The notes under the pieces are model-generated. The model searched no databases and was not told the origin of the DNA. It saw only the letters and a program-made list of their open reading frames with translations. Positions 28,434 through 41,070 of a stretch of 64,000 nucleotides of DNA are shown here, piece after piece. The number at the start of each line of letters is the position of its first letter. Positions within the stretch are counted from its first letter, which is position 1. The position numbers and the translations under genes were made by a program. The DNA comes from Stercorarius parasiticus. Its lineage: Eukaryota; Chordata; Aves; Charadriiformes; Stercorariidae. Location of the stretch: the NCBI GenBank assembly GCA_013396915.1, contig VWZL01004638.1, forward strand, positions 1,211,517 to 1,275,516. The letters are read 5' to 3'.

Positions 28434-30737
28434 TTTGAGATTTTGTCCTATATTTCAAGAATTACAAAGCACAGTTTAGCACGTGTGTACCCAAAAAGGC
28501 TGAGCATCCACTCTCATGAGAAAATAGAAGGCATTTTTGTGATGTGCTGAGCCATCCATAAAAAATCTGGTATCATTGACTGAACTGGGGCAAATGTACA
28601 TCAGTCAAAGCTTGGATCTTTTGCAAAACTAATCAATTAAGTCCCTTTATACATAATCCATGTGCACAGCCTTTTCCCATACCAATTATTTCATGCTGGC
28701 AGCTTTTTGTTGAGGGAAAAGCCAGTCAGAAACTATAAAACATACAACACAACAGCAAATGAAATTAAATGCCTGAAGTGCAAATTACTATCTAGGAAAT
28801 GAAATCTGAACTATTCATGCATGTATACATACTAGTAATAAATTAAATGATGGTAGTCAGGGGAAAGACCTAAATGTCATTAGGAAGAGTGCAGTGGAAA
28901 CACTGGTGCCCCACTCAGCAACTATAAAATGAAAGCTTTCCCTGAAAGTGGGAAAACAAAAGGTTTATCACTGTTTTCTATAATAGGAGGAATAAAGTGA
29001 CACAGCAAAAAACATATGCATCCCTATATATCTTTACATGATAGAAATCATACTGGATTTTGAACAGTTCACGAATTCAGCAAAATCTGTTTCTTAGGCA
29101 CTTCTGCAAGGTTGGCTGGGAAGACATCATCATGTCTTTTATGCAAGGCCAATGCTCAACAGAACGCACACAAGGAGCCTGGTTGTCAGACCTATTCATC
29201 ACTGAACTACTGAAGCTCCGGCTGAGAAGCATCACTGAAAATTAGATCCCTAGGCATTTTTATAACAATAGACAATGGGATTGGAGAAGAAAGGAAATTA
29301 AAAAAAAAAAACAAAACCAAAAGTGAGGGTCCACAACAGACATGCTTCCTAAATTGAATTATGAATTGGGTAATGTCAGCAGAATTTTCAGATACGAATT
29401 TAACTAAGTAAGAATGGCACACTACTCTTGACTGTCTTGTCACTTGTAGTCTTTTATTGCAGTATAGAGCAACTGCAGTAGGAACGGTAAAATACTAAAA
29501 TGTTGAGGTAGTCAAAGGTCATATAGTAGAACATGACTGACTACATCATTTACTGGGAAAAGAAGTAGATGGTCCAAAATAAGAAAACTTGTCATTCAAA
29601 ATATCATTACCAAGAAAAATAAAACAAAGAAACCTTACAAGCACAAGTAGTATTCAGCACAGAGGGAGGCTGAGGGAAGGACAGACACATGGACAGAGTA
29701 ACTTGGCACGGCTGAAAACATGACCTGGTGCACACTGAGGGTGAGTGAACAACTGATGGTGTCCACTTCAGGCCCTTTCTGTCCTCTACCTTCTGGGAGA
29801 AGCATTTTTGCTCGACTCACCCAAAAAGAGGATTTTGGGGGAAGAGCACATTCAAATGGACAAACGGAACAACCCTTGAAAGTCAGAGTTGTCTTAAACC
29901 CCTGCAGGAGAGCGCCAGCAAAGAGGAAGGAGAGGTCTTTGTGCTGTGGTTTTTTGTACTTCTTTTGCTCGCCAGTTATCATTCCTGATTGCACCTGTGC
30001 TTGATTTCGTCTATTTGCTCATTTTCCAACCCTCTTCAGAGGCTTTATATGCTTGCACTTAAAAGTTTCTCCAAAGTCAGGACAGACCCGTTCCCCCAAT
30101 CAGTTGATAATGGCTGAATGGCACCTACAGCACAGCAAACTACAAGATTTTTTGGAAGTGGATTCAAACCATTTGATTGCGGGAGCATCTCTAACTTCAC
30201 AAACAACAAGCTTTGCAACTGATGTTTCAGATATATTTGTCTCAAAGGTCTCGGAAAATTAAAGTCAGAGCACCTAAAAGGATGGATCAGGACCTACCCG
30301 TACCCTTCCAAGAACTAATCCTCACAATGAGTACCGATACTTGGATTAGTTTCTTTACTCTAGCTTGCAATGCACAAAATAACATGATTCAACAACTGCT
30401 GTAATTCTCTGCAGTTGCACAAAGAATAAACACTTCAACTGAGCAGCTTTCATTGTTTTCTACTGTAACTGCTGCCCTACTTATTCAGAAGAGGTGACCT
30501 TCTAGTAACCTTGTTCTGTGGCTATGAATGAATGGGAATTTGAGTTTGACCTCACTTTATGACCTCTATAAAAGGAATTATACTACAATGATTTTGCATC
30601 TTTTTGTCACCATGTCAGATAAATATTTTATTCAATTGCTAACTGGATAAAGCATTTTCAAAACAACTTACAATGCTGAATGTATTTTTAAAATATATTG
30701 CTAAATGAAGCAAAAATTCAACTAATTTTTTATATTT

Positions 30738-30774
30738 AAATATATCCAACATTTAAGAAATATTGGACATATTT
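30738..30774. repeat. AT-rich inverted repeat
   Basis: AAATATATCCAA (30,738-30,749) and TTGGACATATTT (30,763-30,774) pair at 11 of 12 positions around a 13-base loop. Confidence 0.7.
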
Positions 30775-31918
30775 GCCTTAGTGAGAATGCATTATGCATT
30801 ACAAAAGTTTTAGCTTCCATTAGGAAGCAGTACCTATGAATAATACATCTTTTTCTAATGTCTTTCTGTGTACACAAAAACATCAATTTGTACCTAGCTT
30901 AAAAGAAATCTAAATTACAGGTAAGCCATCTAATGTGTCCCTTACTACCTTTTGGCAAGCTTAGTCTAATCAGAGTTTTTCCACTAAATTACCCAGATTA
31001 ACAGAAACCCTGCACAATTATATCCTGCTCTCTAAAATAGCACATGATCTTTGCTCATGTGGGTAATTGCCAGGGTGGAAAATTGCAGTGAGGATGATGG
31101 TACAGATGTTCTTTTTCAGTTGACCAAACAAAATGAAAGAAAACAAAGAATTCCTGTTTCATAATGACTTCTATTTAAAATGCACTGTTTTATACACATT
31201 CGCACACACATAAACAAATATAATGGGAATTTTCAACAGATTTTTCTAACAGAAGATTACATTCTGCTGTTGACGGTACAGGAAAAGATTAGGTTTTAAG
31301 GGAGAGAAAGTATTAATAAAGCATCAACATGTGAAAAACTAATGTTCAATGTTTGCAAACTACAAAAATGTACACTATGACATTTATTAAGTTAAACTTG
31401 TTGAAAAGGTTTCCAAAGCAAGGGTAGATGAGAAAATCTTTTTCACTTGCAGGCAAAGATGAAAGACAAGCAATCTCATCCCTGGCAAGATAAAAAAGTT
31501 TTGCCTGCAATCGTTATTATTGCTACATTTACTGGTCCCCATCAATGAAACCAGAAATTGCACTTTAAGGGGATGAAGGTAGGTCATCATGAGTGTTCAC
31601 CAGAGATTGCTGCAGAACCGTGTCCACAGAAGGGGCATCTCATGAAATCCGTTTTCCAAATCTCACAACCCCTTGCCCTCCTCCTGTCTTGTTCTTCTCT
31701 CCCCACAGGTACTCCCTGCTCTGTATATCTTTAGGAGCTCTTCTCCATCATATATTTGTTCAGCGAGATTCTACCAAGTTGTGGGATTTTTGTGTTTCTT
31801 ACAATTAATTATTTTACATTGTACCCCAAAACCATCATTGATCCTTTCTGCTATTAGTTGAGGTTTTTTTACATTTAGGCTATTTCCAAGAGTGCCCCGC
31901 TTATTCCAAAATACAAAG

Positions 31919-31938
31919 CAAAACAAACAAACAAACAA
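31919..31938. repeat. (AAAC)n microsatellite
   Basis: Four to five AAAC units in a row. Confidence 0.9.
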
Positions 31939-32485
31939 GCCCTAGCAATTATTTCGCATGGACTTATATTGGCACCAGTCTCAGTTATGGCACTACAGAG
32001 TGATCAAGATTTTTCTATGCTACAGGGAAATGCACTAAGAAAAGGAGAGACAGAGAAACAAGAAAAGGTGGTGGAGAGCTTAGAAGCGCAGCTATTTGAA
32101 GCTAGACCACCACAGAATCCCTTCACATAAGCAATGACAGTCGTTTCTATCAAAATGAGTAGTGTAACATATATCAGAAAAGGAGGGGTTGGAAGAGAAC
32201 TTACGCCAACTTGAGAGAATATACTATGGGCAGCAGTGGAAACCAAATTGCCTTCCCTTACCAACACTGAGAAATATCTGGGCTGAAGATCTTTCACCAT
32301 AACACCTAATCCTACTAATAGGGAAGAAGAATGACTCAAAGCCAATGAGGTTGGTGGCTGGATCAGCTGCCCCCAACCTCATTTCTCACCAAATTCAGAT
32401 GTTTACGCATCTGGATTAAGAGAAACAACTGGAAATAACCAATAAAGTTGCAAGCGCTTTTAATGAAATACAGTATCTATTTGAT

Positions 32486-32724
32486 GGCACCAGGGGAGGT
32501 TTAGACTGGATATTAGGAAAAATTTTTACACTGAAAGGGTTATTAAGCATTGGAACAGACTGCCCAGGCAAGTAGTTGAGTCACCATCCCTGGAGGTTTT
32601 TAAAGGTAGACATAGTGCTTAGAGACATAGTCCAGTGATGTTTTTTTGTCAGAGTTAGGTTGATGGTTGCACTAGATGATCTGAAAGGTCCCTTCCAACC
32701 TAGGCAATTCTATGATTCTATGAA
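32486..32724 (+). mobile_element. CR1 LINE, 3'-end fragment (plus strand)
   Basis: The plus strand reads GGGGAGGTTTAGACTGGATA, then TTAGGAAAAATTTTTACACT, later GACTGCCCAGGCAAG and CATCCCTGGAGGTTTTTAAA, and ends CACTAGATGATCTGAAAGGT, CCCTTCCAACC and CTATGATTCTATGA. This is the 3' end of ORF2 plus the untranslated tail of an avian CR1 with its terminal repeat at about 32,708-32,724. The subfamily differs from copies A and B (different middle part). It is 5' truncated, about 240 bases, non-coding, and antisense to ROBO1. Confidence 0.93.
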
Positions 32725-35700
32725 CTGAGTATCTCGCAAGGTGTGTAGCTGCTGCACAAGAGGTTGTCGGCACCCTTTACAACTCCTTCCATTACCAGCT
32801 CCTAAAAGCACCACTGATCATTTCTTTCAGATGATTGCATAACTACTGCCTATGTACACTGCTTTGCTATTCACTGCAAATATCATGTGTTAGAAAGGGA
32901 ATAAACAACCATGGATGGAACAAACTGCAACTAAATATCAACCATATTTTTTCAGACGTCTTTTTACAAATCATGCTAAAAGCCATCTGCTCAGTGTTAG
33001 GCTAGACAGAAGAAGTACTAGAGGAACTGCCTTTCCCTAAGGTTTCTGAATGCTGATAGAGAACAGAATATGCAATTATTTTACAATAATATACGCACTG
33101 TTATGTATGCATATTCCTGTATGATCTCTAACCATGAACAGGGATGAAACTGTTCTTCCTATCAACCTCAAGTATGTGTTTTATTTATCTTCATTTAGAA
33201 TAAAGTAATCGAAAACATCTGACAAGTGTTTAACAATAACAAATACATAATTACTGCGAGTTACAGATGGAAAGAGTAAATCCACTATTTTTCAGCACTT
33301 CATAGCGTTACCTTTCTGGAGGAGAGTCAGTTCCCATTTGTTTCCCACAATACACATACCCATAACCCCTGGTTAGGCTCACTCTTTCTTTCTAGTTCAG
33401 CTTTATGTCAACTAAGACTAAAATATAGCATCCTTCGGGCTACGCTTCTCTCTAAACCAATGTATCAAGGATCAGTCATACAAGGCAGGTTCCTGAGATG
33501 CTGACCATCTCTCGAATATGCAGTTGACAACAAGTTAGAAGAATCATTTCATTTCTATGTAATGGCATAATGCCCACAAACTTAGTTGATGACTAGAACT
33601 CTGTCATCCTCTTACACTTTCAAATATTTCCAAGGCAATGGAGGGGAGAAGGGTATAGCAGAGAACAACCTATTCATTGCCTAATAACGAAAGTAAGCCT
33701 GAGGCATACTCCTTCCCCCTCCCCCAATCCAAAAACCACTTGCAGTGTAGGATTTTAACCACTTACGTCTGCTTAAGCTAAGCACCAAATAGTGTTTTTC
33801 TCTTCGCCTTGCCCTGGCCACAGCTCCAGTCGGATCAATCTGCACTTCTCTGAGAACAGTTGAAAACAGCTTTTTCTGCAAAAAGTGTCACCTTCAGAAA
33901 CTTTGGGAACTATTTCTTGATTTGACCTGAATCACTGAATAACTACAACAAATACGCATTTATATTTCAGGAATGGCTTCTTAAAAATACTTCAATTTAC
34001 TCCCAAACAAAACTGAGAAGGAAAGGGTATTAGCACTGACACCCATAGTATATAAGCTGGTGGCACACACAGGTTACCTCTCACACCTGAGAGGTCAGCA
34101 ATTAAGTTCACATCTCCTTGTTGTGATTCATGGAGAAACTTTTAATGTTGTCTTTCTCAAAAATGTCTCAAACACTAAGCTTTTTGTTTATCTAAACAAT
34201 AAAAAACTAGTATTGACAGCCCTGCCCTTTTCTTATTTCTGAGGTCTGTGCTCCGCAAAAAGTTAGGCATATAACCCGAGTAATTTAGCATGCAGCAGTT
34301 TTAGGATTCGAGCTGCTTTAAACATTTGGTTTTGAAAATCACCTTTTTTTACAGTGATACTGTCAAAATTCTTTCCTTTAGCAAACACGTCAGCATTTAA
34401 TTTATTAAGTAGTACTTGTAGCTTATAATAAAACATACTACAACTTGGCCTGTGTTTTTGGTGCTGTGTTCACAGAAACAGCTGGATGTGCACACTATGG
34501 AATTTACCAGTATTTATATGATGCTTCAGTGACACAGACAGACTAATCTCTTGGTGCTTCCAAGAAATGGGAAGTTCTTCAACACTATTTTAATCCATAA
34601 ATATATACTTATCAGTACCAAAATGAGAGTACCAGGACTCAGTAGTGTTGATTTATTGTTGTTTCATAGCTTTGTCTGAAAGCTTGCAAAAAATCAGCTA
34701 TGTTAGAAATGGATCATGCAGGATTATTGTCCGCTGAGTGCACCAGCCTGCTAGGGCATCATCTAAATGCCATTCCTGTTCCACTAGAAATATCCTAGAC
34801 ACCTTGCACGGCACACTCAGGGTGTATCTGCCTCCTGTAGACAGATTGCAGAGTAGCCATAATCAAGTTAGCACAGCCCCATGGTGTGGTACCAGTGACG
34901 TGGGCATTCCACTGCAGGGCTGGAATCACAGTGAAGCCACATAACCCAGCACCTGAGGTAACAAACCCACTTGTCAACATTTACAAATCTGGGAACAGAA
35001 CCAGCTGATTGCCTCTGTAGTATAAACATGCCTCTACTTTCTCTAGTCCCAGTTTCACATTTAAAAAAATGCATGGTTTACCATCCAGCTAAAGGTCATA
35101 AAACATTAGAAACATGAAGGCTGTATCAAAACCTCAGATAAATGTAGAACGTGACCTAGATCTAGACGTAAATACTGAAACGTAGATAGATACTGAGAGG
35201 ATTTAGATCACTGAGCCCTTCAGAAACTAAAATGGCTTTATGTTAATGAAAATCCTTCCATCCTCTCCATATTGCCAAAAGACCATGCCCATATGTTAAG
35301 AAATTCAACTTACTCATAGCTCTCTGTGCTTAAATTCCTATTTTTGTCACAGACAGACACATTTTCCCTGAATACACTATCAATATGTTAACATGAGAAG
35401 GCATTAACAAGATGCCTCAGTATTTTTGTTATACCCACATTAAATTCTGAAATGAAAGCCTGCAAACCAATCATAAAATAGATTTAAATCGTACTGAAAC
35501 TGTACCAGTTAGATTTTCTATTGTCTGTTTCTAACATAAAAAGCACTGTAATCATTTATGTGATATGGATCTGATAATTTCCATTCACGTGTTCTAATGG
35601 GAGCAAGAGGTTAATAAAAGATGCTGATTTAAATGAAAAGTACCGTAATTGGAATCTCATCTTTTCATTTGCTCTCATACTATCAAATCCTGCAGAGTAA

Positions 35701-37639
35701 ATGGCTGCCAGATTCCTGGGGCAAAATATATGAGGACTTTACATCACTGGTTTTTATTGGATAATGAGGCTGCCGCCATACCTGGGTCTAGGCTACCATT
35801 TTATGTAAACTCAAATTAAATTTACTGTCTTTAACAAGCTCCTTGAAGCTTTGTTGATATCATGTGTATTTTAATTATTGCTGTACTTTGAAGTTATAAG
35901 AAATTACATTAACTTGAATTCAAGTTATATCGTTAAAGTTCAGGAATAGCTCCAGGAAGTGGCAGGAAGAAAAAGGACAGCAGTTCCATATATTCTTGGA
36001 GCTGGATTATACACGTGTGTTATACTCTTCCATAGGTTTCCATGTTTTCAAATTGCCTAAATAATGATAATTTTTGGTGACAAGACCAAAATTCATACTC
36101 TGCGCCTTGATAAATATGATTCAATTCAGACCATGAGCTGAAGAAATCTTTCTCAGTGCTTTCCATCCCTTTTTCACATGCAAAATCCCCAAACTAAGAA
36201 TCAACAGTTACATGTGCTTAAAACTCACAGCACATATTCATATATACACATGCAAACAAATATGCACATATTCACCGTCTGTTTGTCATCAGTTCCAAAA
36301 ATGCAGGTGATCCACTGGAAGTCCCAGTACCTCTTGAGATCCTGACAGTGGCTTCGTGTCCTTCCGATTTCAGAGGTGGCCCTGGAGTGGCCCAGCTACA
36401 CTAGAACTAACACTAACTCCTGTAGTCCTGGCTGCGATACTGTAACACTGCTACAAGCTCACTGATAGCAAGAAACCGTTGGATGCTTTTTTAAAAGAAA
36501 AGTATGGGGAAGAGAAGAACAAATGTTAAAGTAATGCCAATCACCAAACTTATACCAATAAAGCAAATTAAGAACTTAAGATGAAATATAATTCCTTATT
36601 TACTGCATTGAATAACGATTTATGATTTTATATTTGGGTACACTGGTGGATGGTACCAAATTTCCAAGCATTATATAAAACCACCTCCACAAAAGACAGC
36701 GGTTCTCCATTGTATTTTCTTTGGTGTTAGCCTATTATGATTTTGAAGTGGTTAAAAACTGCTTCCTGAAACAAACTTGTGGCTCAAGTACAAACACATT
36801 CATATGTGTAATGTGTGCAATGTGTTTTTTTACACAATCAGTAAAGCTTCATGTTGAAGTACTTTTTCATCACTAATAGATCATTTATATTCTACAAATT
36901 AATTCATTTTATTAATTCTAGTACGGAAGGATTATTAAAAACCTCAGACTGTAGTCTACATTTAGGTTTGCATTAGACAGTTGTAATCATGCGATTTAGT
37001 AATTTTCTGAACTAAAATTAAAATTACACCTAGATAAAATGAGTGAATCTTGGGTCTGTAAACAGCAGAATGTCTGCGAAAAAGGAGCCAAACCGGTAAT
37101 TTATAAAACCGAACTCCATTTCAGTGACACTAAAATAATAGAAGGATTTATGAATAGTTTCTCTCCTTGTTACACCCAGATTACTGTGTCATCTGGGTGA
37201 GGCTGAAGACTTAAGAGTATTTCACCTAAACTAATAAACCTATTTACCGAATCTGAACTAAGTGCTGAAGTTTACTTCTAATGAGTGTTGACTGATCTTG
37301 GCAAATAAAGTGTATTAGACCACACATAGCTGAGCCAGACAAGTCATCACTAGTCAACGTGTCCCAAGGGGACAGAATGAATAAAAACTGTTTCTCAGCT
37401 TATTTTTTTTGAAGGATCACCACAAACGCTCATGTTGATAGTAGCACTATCTTGACATCCTTTCAGAGCTGTTCTTAGCACTGGTAATATCTTGTCTTGT
37501 TGAGACTTTCTTACAAGTTAAAAAATGGAGCCATCTTAACAGTTTATTTTATTTTTATCTATCCAAACACTTATAACACACTCATCACTCCCGTGCCTGT
37601 AAGGCTGAGATTTGAGTGTTGTCACACAAAGGATTAGTG
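32725..37639. other. Unique AT-rich intron
   Basis: No interspersed repeat or RNA gene was recognised. The stretch at about 35,590-35,960 is even in composition, free of repeats and has several TAATT/ATTA words; it is a candidate for conserved non-coding sequence, but conservation cannot be seen from one genome. A 10-base perfect palindrome CTAGATCTAG lies at 35,156-35,165. Confidence 0.5.
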
Positions 37640-38560
37640 TGCAAATCCCCCAGGGCCTGGAGTGCTCCATGTCAAACAAAGGGTTTCACTGCCGGCTTCC
37701 AGCACGGCAGGGGTGGGGTGGCAAGGGGATCTGCTCCGAGGGGAGCTGGACCGGGGGGCTCAGAGGACCCAGCCAGTTTGACTCAGCCTTTTCTGACACC
37801 CTGAACAACTTGCGTCTCATCTCTCTGCCTCGGTTTCCCAGCAGAATGGAAACAGCGTTATCTCTCAAAAACTATGCTTAGAACGCCTAAATGAAAACTC
37901 TCTACTACTATTTGCTAGGAAAAATGCACAAAATACCACTGAAGGGTTCAGGGTGTTACCACACGTAATGCCTTCTACCAAAAGCAATGCTGTAATGCCA
38001 CCAGCGCTGTCGCTTGCTTAAAATCAAAACAGGAAGAATAACCCTGGCCCAACAAAAACATAAACATGAAATACTGTCCATTTAAAAGTTTCTCTGCTTG
38101 CAGTGAGAGCATGAACAAGCATTTTCGTTTCCCTGGCTTCATGGAAATCCATACGCGGCTCAGATCAGGAACCAACCATAATGCACGTCCTGTGCGTGCG
38201 CACTCATCTCTTGACCCGAGTACGGCTGGAAGAAGGGAAAAGCCAATCTCTTTAAATGCACCCTTTGTCACAAAAGTAATTTGGCAGAACTACGAACTTA
38301 TTGCTCCCTGGACTTCTTTTTTCCTCGATGATCTGACTGCTGGGTCCAGAGACATCAAGCACAGTCAGGGGCCCAGGGTGTGTTTCCCGACCAGGGCAGG
38401 CCCAGCCTCCCCAGGGCCGAGGGTGGCGCCATCCCACCGGGGCCCAGGGAGAGGGTCGCCAACAGCCTGACGGGGAGGCCATGGCCAACCCCAGGGAGGG
38501 GGGCCATCTGCCCCACACCCTGCCCCAGAAATGCAGAGGGGTGCTGTGTTCAGAGAAAGC
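37640..38560. other. GC-rich block in AT-rich intron
   Basis: Composition rises sharply here. By direct count 38,341-38,520 has 129 G or C in 180 bases (about 72%) with only six CpG, far fewer than expected from the base content, so it is not a classical CpG island. Just beside it, 38,153-38,226 has seven CpG in about 74 bases at more moderate GC. The block also holds G-runs at about 37,708-37,760 (GGGGTGGGGTGGCAAGGGG) and a MIR-like piece. The open frames across it on both strands (such as 38,066-38,470 plus, 38,252-38,578 minus) are long because stop codons are rare at high GC; none resembles a known protein. Confidence 0.7.
37791..37862 (+). mobile_element. Possible MIR-type SINE remnant
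   Basis: The segment GAACAACTTGCGTCTCATCT, CTCTGCCTCGGTTTCC and AGAATGGAAACAG follows the order and spacing of the conserved MIR core (remembered as GGGCAAGTTACTTAACCTCT, CTGTGCCTCAGTTTCC, AAAATGGGGATA). Old MIR-like SINEs occur at low number in bird genomes. Divergence is high, so this is a tentative call. Confidence 0.5.
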
Positions 38561-38579
38561 AACGAAGGGTGCCTGCACT

Positions 38580-41070
38580 TAGTTGTGCCAGTAAGGCCTG
38601 GAGACACATATGCAACCTCTCCACAGCAGCAAATGCAGAACTGCATTGCTGAAGTTCAGTTACTGCACCTCGTCATAACATGATTTATTCTTTCATGGGC
38701 ACTTACATTTGTGCTGCCTTTAACCTCATTTTGGTAAAAAGTTTTACAGCCACTGGCCTCCCATAATTTTCTCCGTAGTTCAGTTGACTTTAAGATACAG
38801 AAAATTCACACACCGTGTTATACGGAAGTGCTGTAACAGCCTGATAAATCAGGCCTTTTGCAAAATTTTTAGGTATGGAATCAGAACAAACACAACATAA
38901 ACTCTTCCAAAACAATATACAAAGGTTCAGTCTTATTTTTAATTTGCAGAAATTGCAACCTCCAATGACATTAAGTTTACTTAACAAAAAAACCCCCACA
39001 CCACCACAAAACCAAACCTACCCCCCTTTTTTTGGCAAGGACTGGTATTAGAGGCAGATGATTTGGAACATGAGACTGCTTGGACCATACTGCACTACTG
39101 ACCGTATCACCGCACAGGAAGCTGGAGCTCTTCAAAGGTTATTTTAGAGACATCAAAAACATTTGCAGCCTAATATAATAATAACATCTCCTTAAAAGTA
39201 ACAGTGCATCTGCTAAACCTCTTTGTGCAAAGGACACAGCTCATTTGCTCCCTGGAGATTTTCAGCTGTGCCATATATTAGCTTGAATGATCATAGAAAA
39301 GCAAATATTCCTGCTATGAATTTTTTTTGTAAGTACATTGTGTGATGGTCCTGAAATTCTTTTTAACTATGCCTTTTTTTACCTGTATGTTTCCCAGATA
39401 TCTAGGATCTCAGGCCAAAAAATGCTGGTTAAAAATGAAAAAGAGTGTTGGTGGCAGTGTTGGAGGAGGAAATTAGCATGTCCTTTGCACACAAGCATCA
39501 GACAACCTGGAAAACGTAGAAGGAATTGGGGTTTCCTCTAATTGAAACCTAGTATCCAGATAAAATTGCACACATCTAACCTTTGTTCTCTTACTACAAA
39601 GCTGTTCAATTACACATGGAAAAATGGAGCACAATAAAAGCTATGGCATCTATTCACACCGCAGGAATCCCGTTTAATTATTCCCACTAGGAGAAATGAA
39701 GTATTTCCTAATGCAAATACTGGACTCTCAGAACATTGACATCAAGGACCTGCACTGTATCTTCCCCCACAGGGAAGAAGTATAAAAAGTGTTGCATTTT
39801 ACATTCAGTTTAAGCACAGTATTTTCTGATGATTCTGCTATGGAATTAAAAAGGCAAATCTCTAAGCTTTCAGTAAAGTCCTTGCAGATTTTCTAACATG
39901 AAATATGAATCTGCATAATGGATTATTGCAAAATACAGCTATTTCTGTAAACATCAACAGAAATGTAACACAGTACACTCTGCACTCATTCATGGACCTG
40001 CCATTAAAATGTAAGTAACCTCTGTAAGCACCAAGCATTTTAGTGCTGTATTTCACCATTAGCTGTGCAGTTACAAATTAGTACCAGTTATAATCAAAGT
40101 GGGTTATACATTTCTAAAGCATATCAAAGACCAAAACTTCATTTCTAAACAAATGCCTGATGAGTAGCAATAAACATTGGCTTTAAACAGGGTTTTAAAG
40201 AGGGTAGATTGATTTGCTAATGGTTTAATCAACAATTCAAAAGATTTTTATGGCACAAAATTCAGAACTGAAGGTTCAACCAAAGCCAACTTAACGTTTA
40301 CTGCCAAACACTGAATCCAACCTCTAAGTAGAGGAGTTTCATCCCTGTTCTCTGCTTGTGCTCCACCCTTTGACCTTGCTCATGGTCACCTCTATGGCCC
40401 CTTTCATCAGTTGCTCTCACAGGCCTCCTTTGCCACCTTCAAGTTATTCCCACAGCCTTCCTCCGGTCCGTAAACTGAGGCAAACCCCAAGCAGCAACTG
40501 TAGGCTGGTAACCTACGCTCCATCACAGAACTCAGATGCAGTACAACTGACAGTCCTCTGTACTACATACACAAACGGAAACTTATATTTCCTATATTTT
40601 AAAGTAAATAAAACAAGAGTAAACATGAGGGGAAAAAGGTCCTGAATCTACGGACAATCATACAAAGAGTCCCTTGTATCTGCCCAGAGCCTACGGATTT
40701 TATGTCAAGTCCCCTGAAATAGCAACTGAGTCCCAAAGCACACACCTGTCACCTAGCAAAAGCTTTTATTCCAGCAATGGAAATAAGAAATAGATTTTAA
40801 AAAAGTATCTGTGCATTTTCATGAAAAGCATCTGTCATCTGATCCCGGGAGGAAGAAAGATCAGGATTGGGCTATGTTTAAAAAGAAAAGTCACAAAGTT
40901 TAATTTTGGAGGAAAACTGGGATTTATATTGTCTTCCATGCTGTGCTAGCAAGCCAAACATTCTCACTTAGACCAGAAATGGTATGGTTGCAAATCACAC
41001 TTATAAATAAAAGTAAACTGATTCTCAGTGTCTATGGTAAATGAAATGTATGCATATGTGAAAGATATAC
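38580..41070. other. Unique intron sequence
   Basis: AT-rich intron. An A/C-rich tract lies at 38,983-39,025 and passes straight into a T run (to about 39,034). Nothing else was recognised. Confidence 0.55.
38983..39034. repeat. A/C-rich tract followed by T run
   Basis: AAAAAAACCCCCACACCACC, then ACAAAACCAAACC and CCCCCC followed by a run of T. Low complexity. Confidence 0.7.

Larger units (their letters stand above)
25906..32485. other. Unique AT-rich intron with simple repeats and one gap
   Basis: Ordinary intron. It contains an A/C-rich tract with an N gap (26,736-26,810), a (TTTA)n run (27,074-27,093), A/C-rich tracts at about 28,390-28,433 and 29,299-29,322, an inverted repeat at 30,738-30,774 and an (AAAC)n run at 31,919-31,938. 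A moderately GC-richer part lies at about 29,640-29,950, with no recognised product. Long open frames here (29,635-29,994 minus; 32,004-32,345 minus) show no domain. Confidence 0.6.

Noticed and set aside
38066..38578. Long overlapping open frames on both strands in the GC-rich block (up to 134 codons)
   Set aside because: Stops are rare at about 70% GC; the products are Pro/Gly/Arg-rich without any domain, and frames are open on both strands at once.
40470..40510. GTAAACTGAGGCAAA as a MIR trace
   Set aside because: Only one short block matches and the neighbouring MIR blocks are absent.
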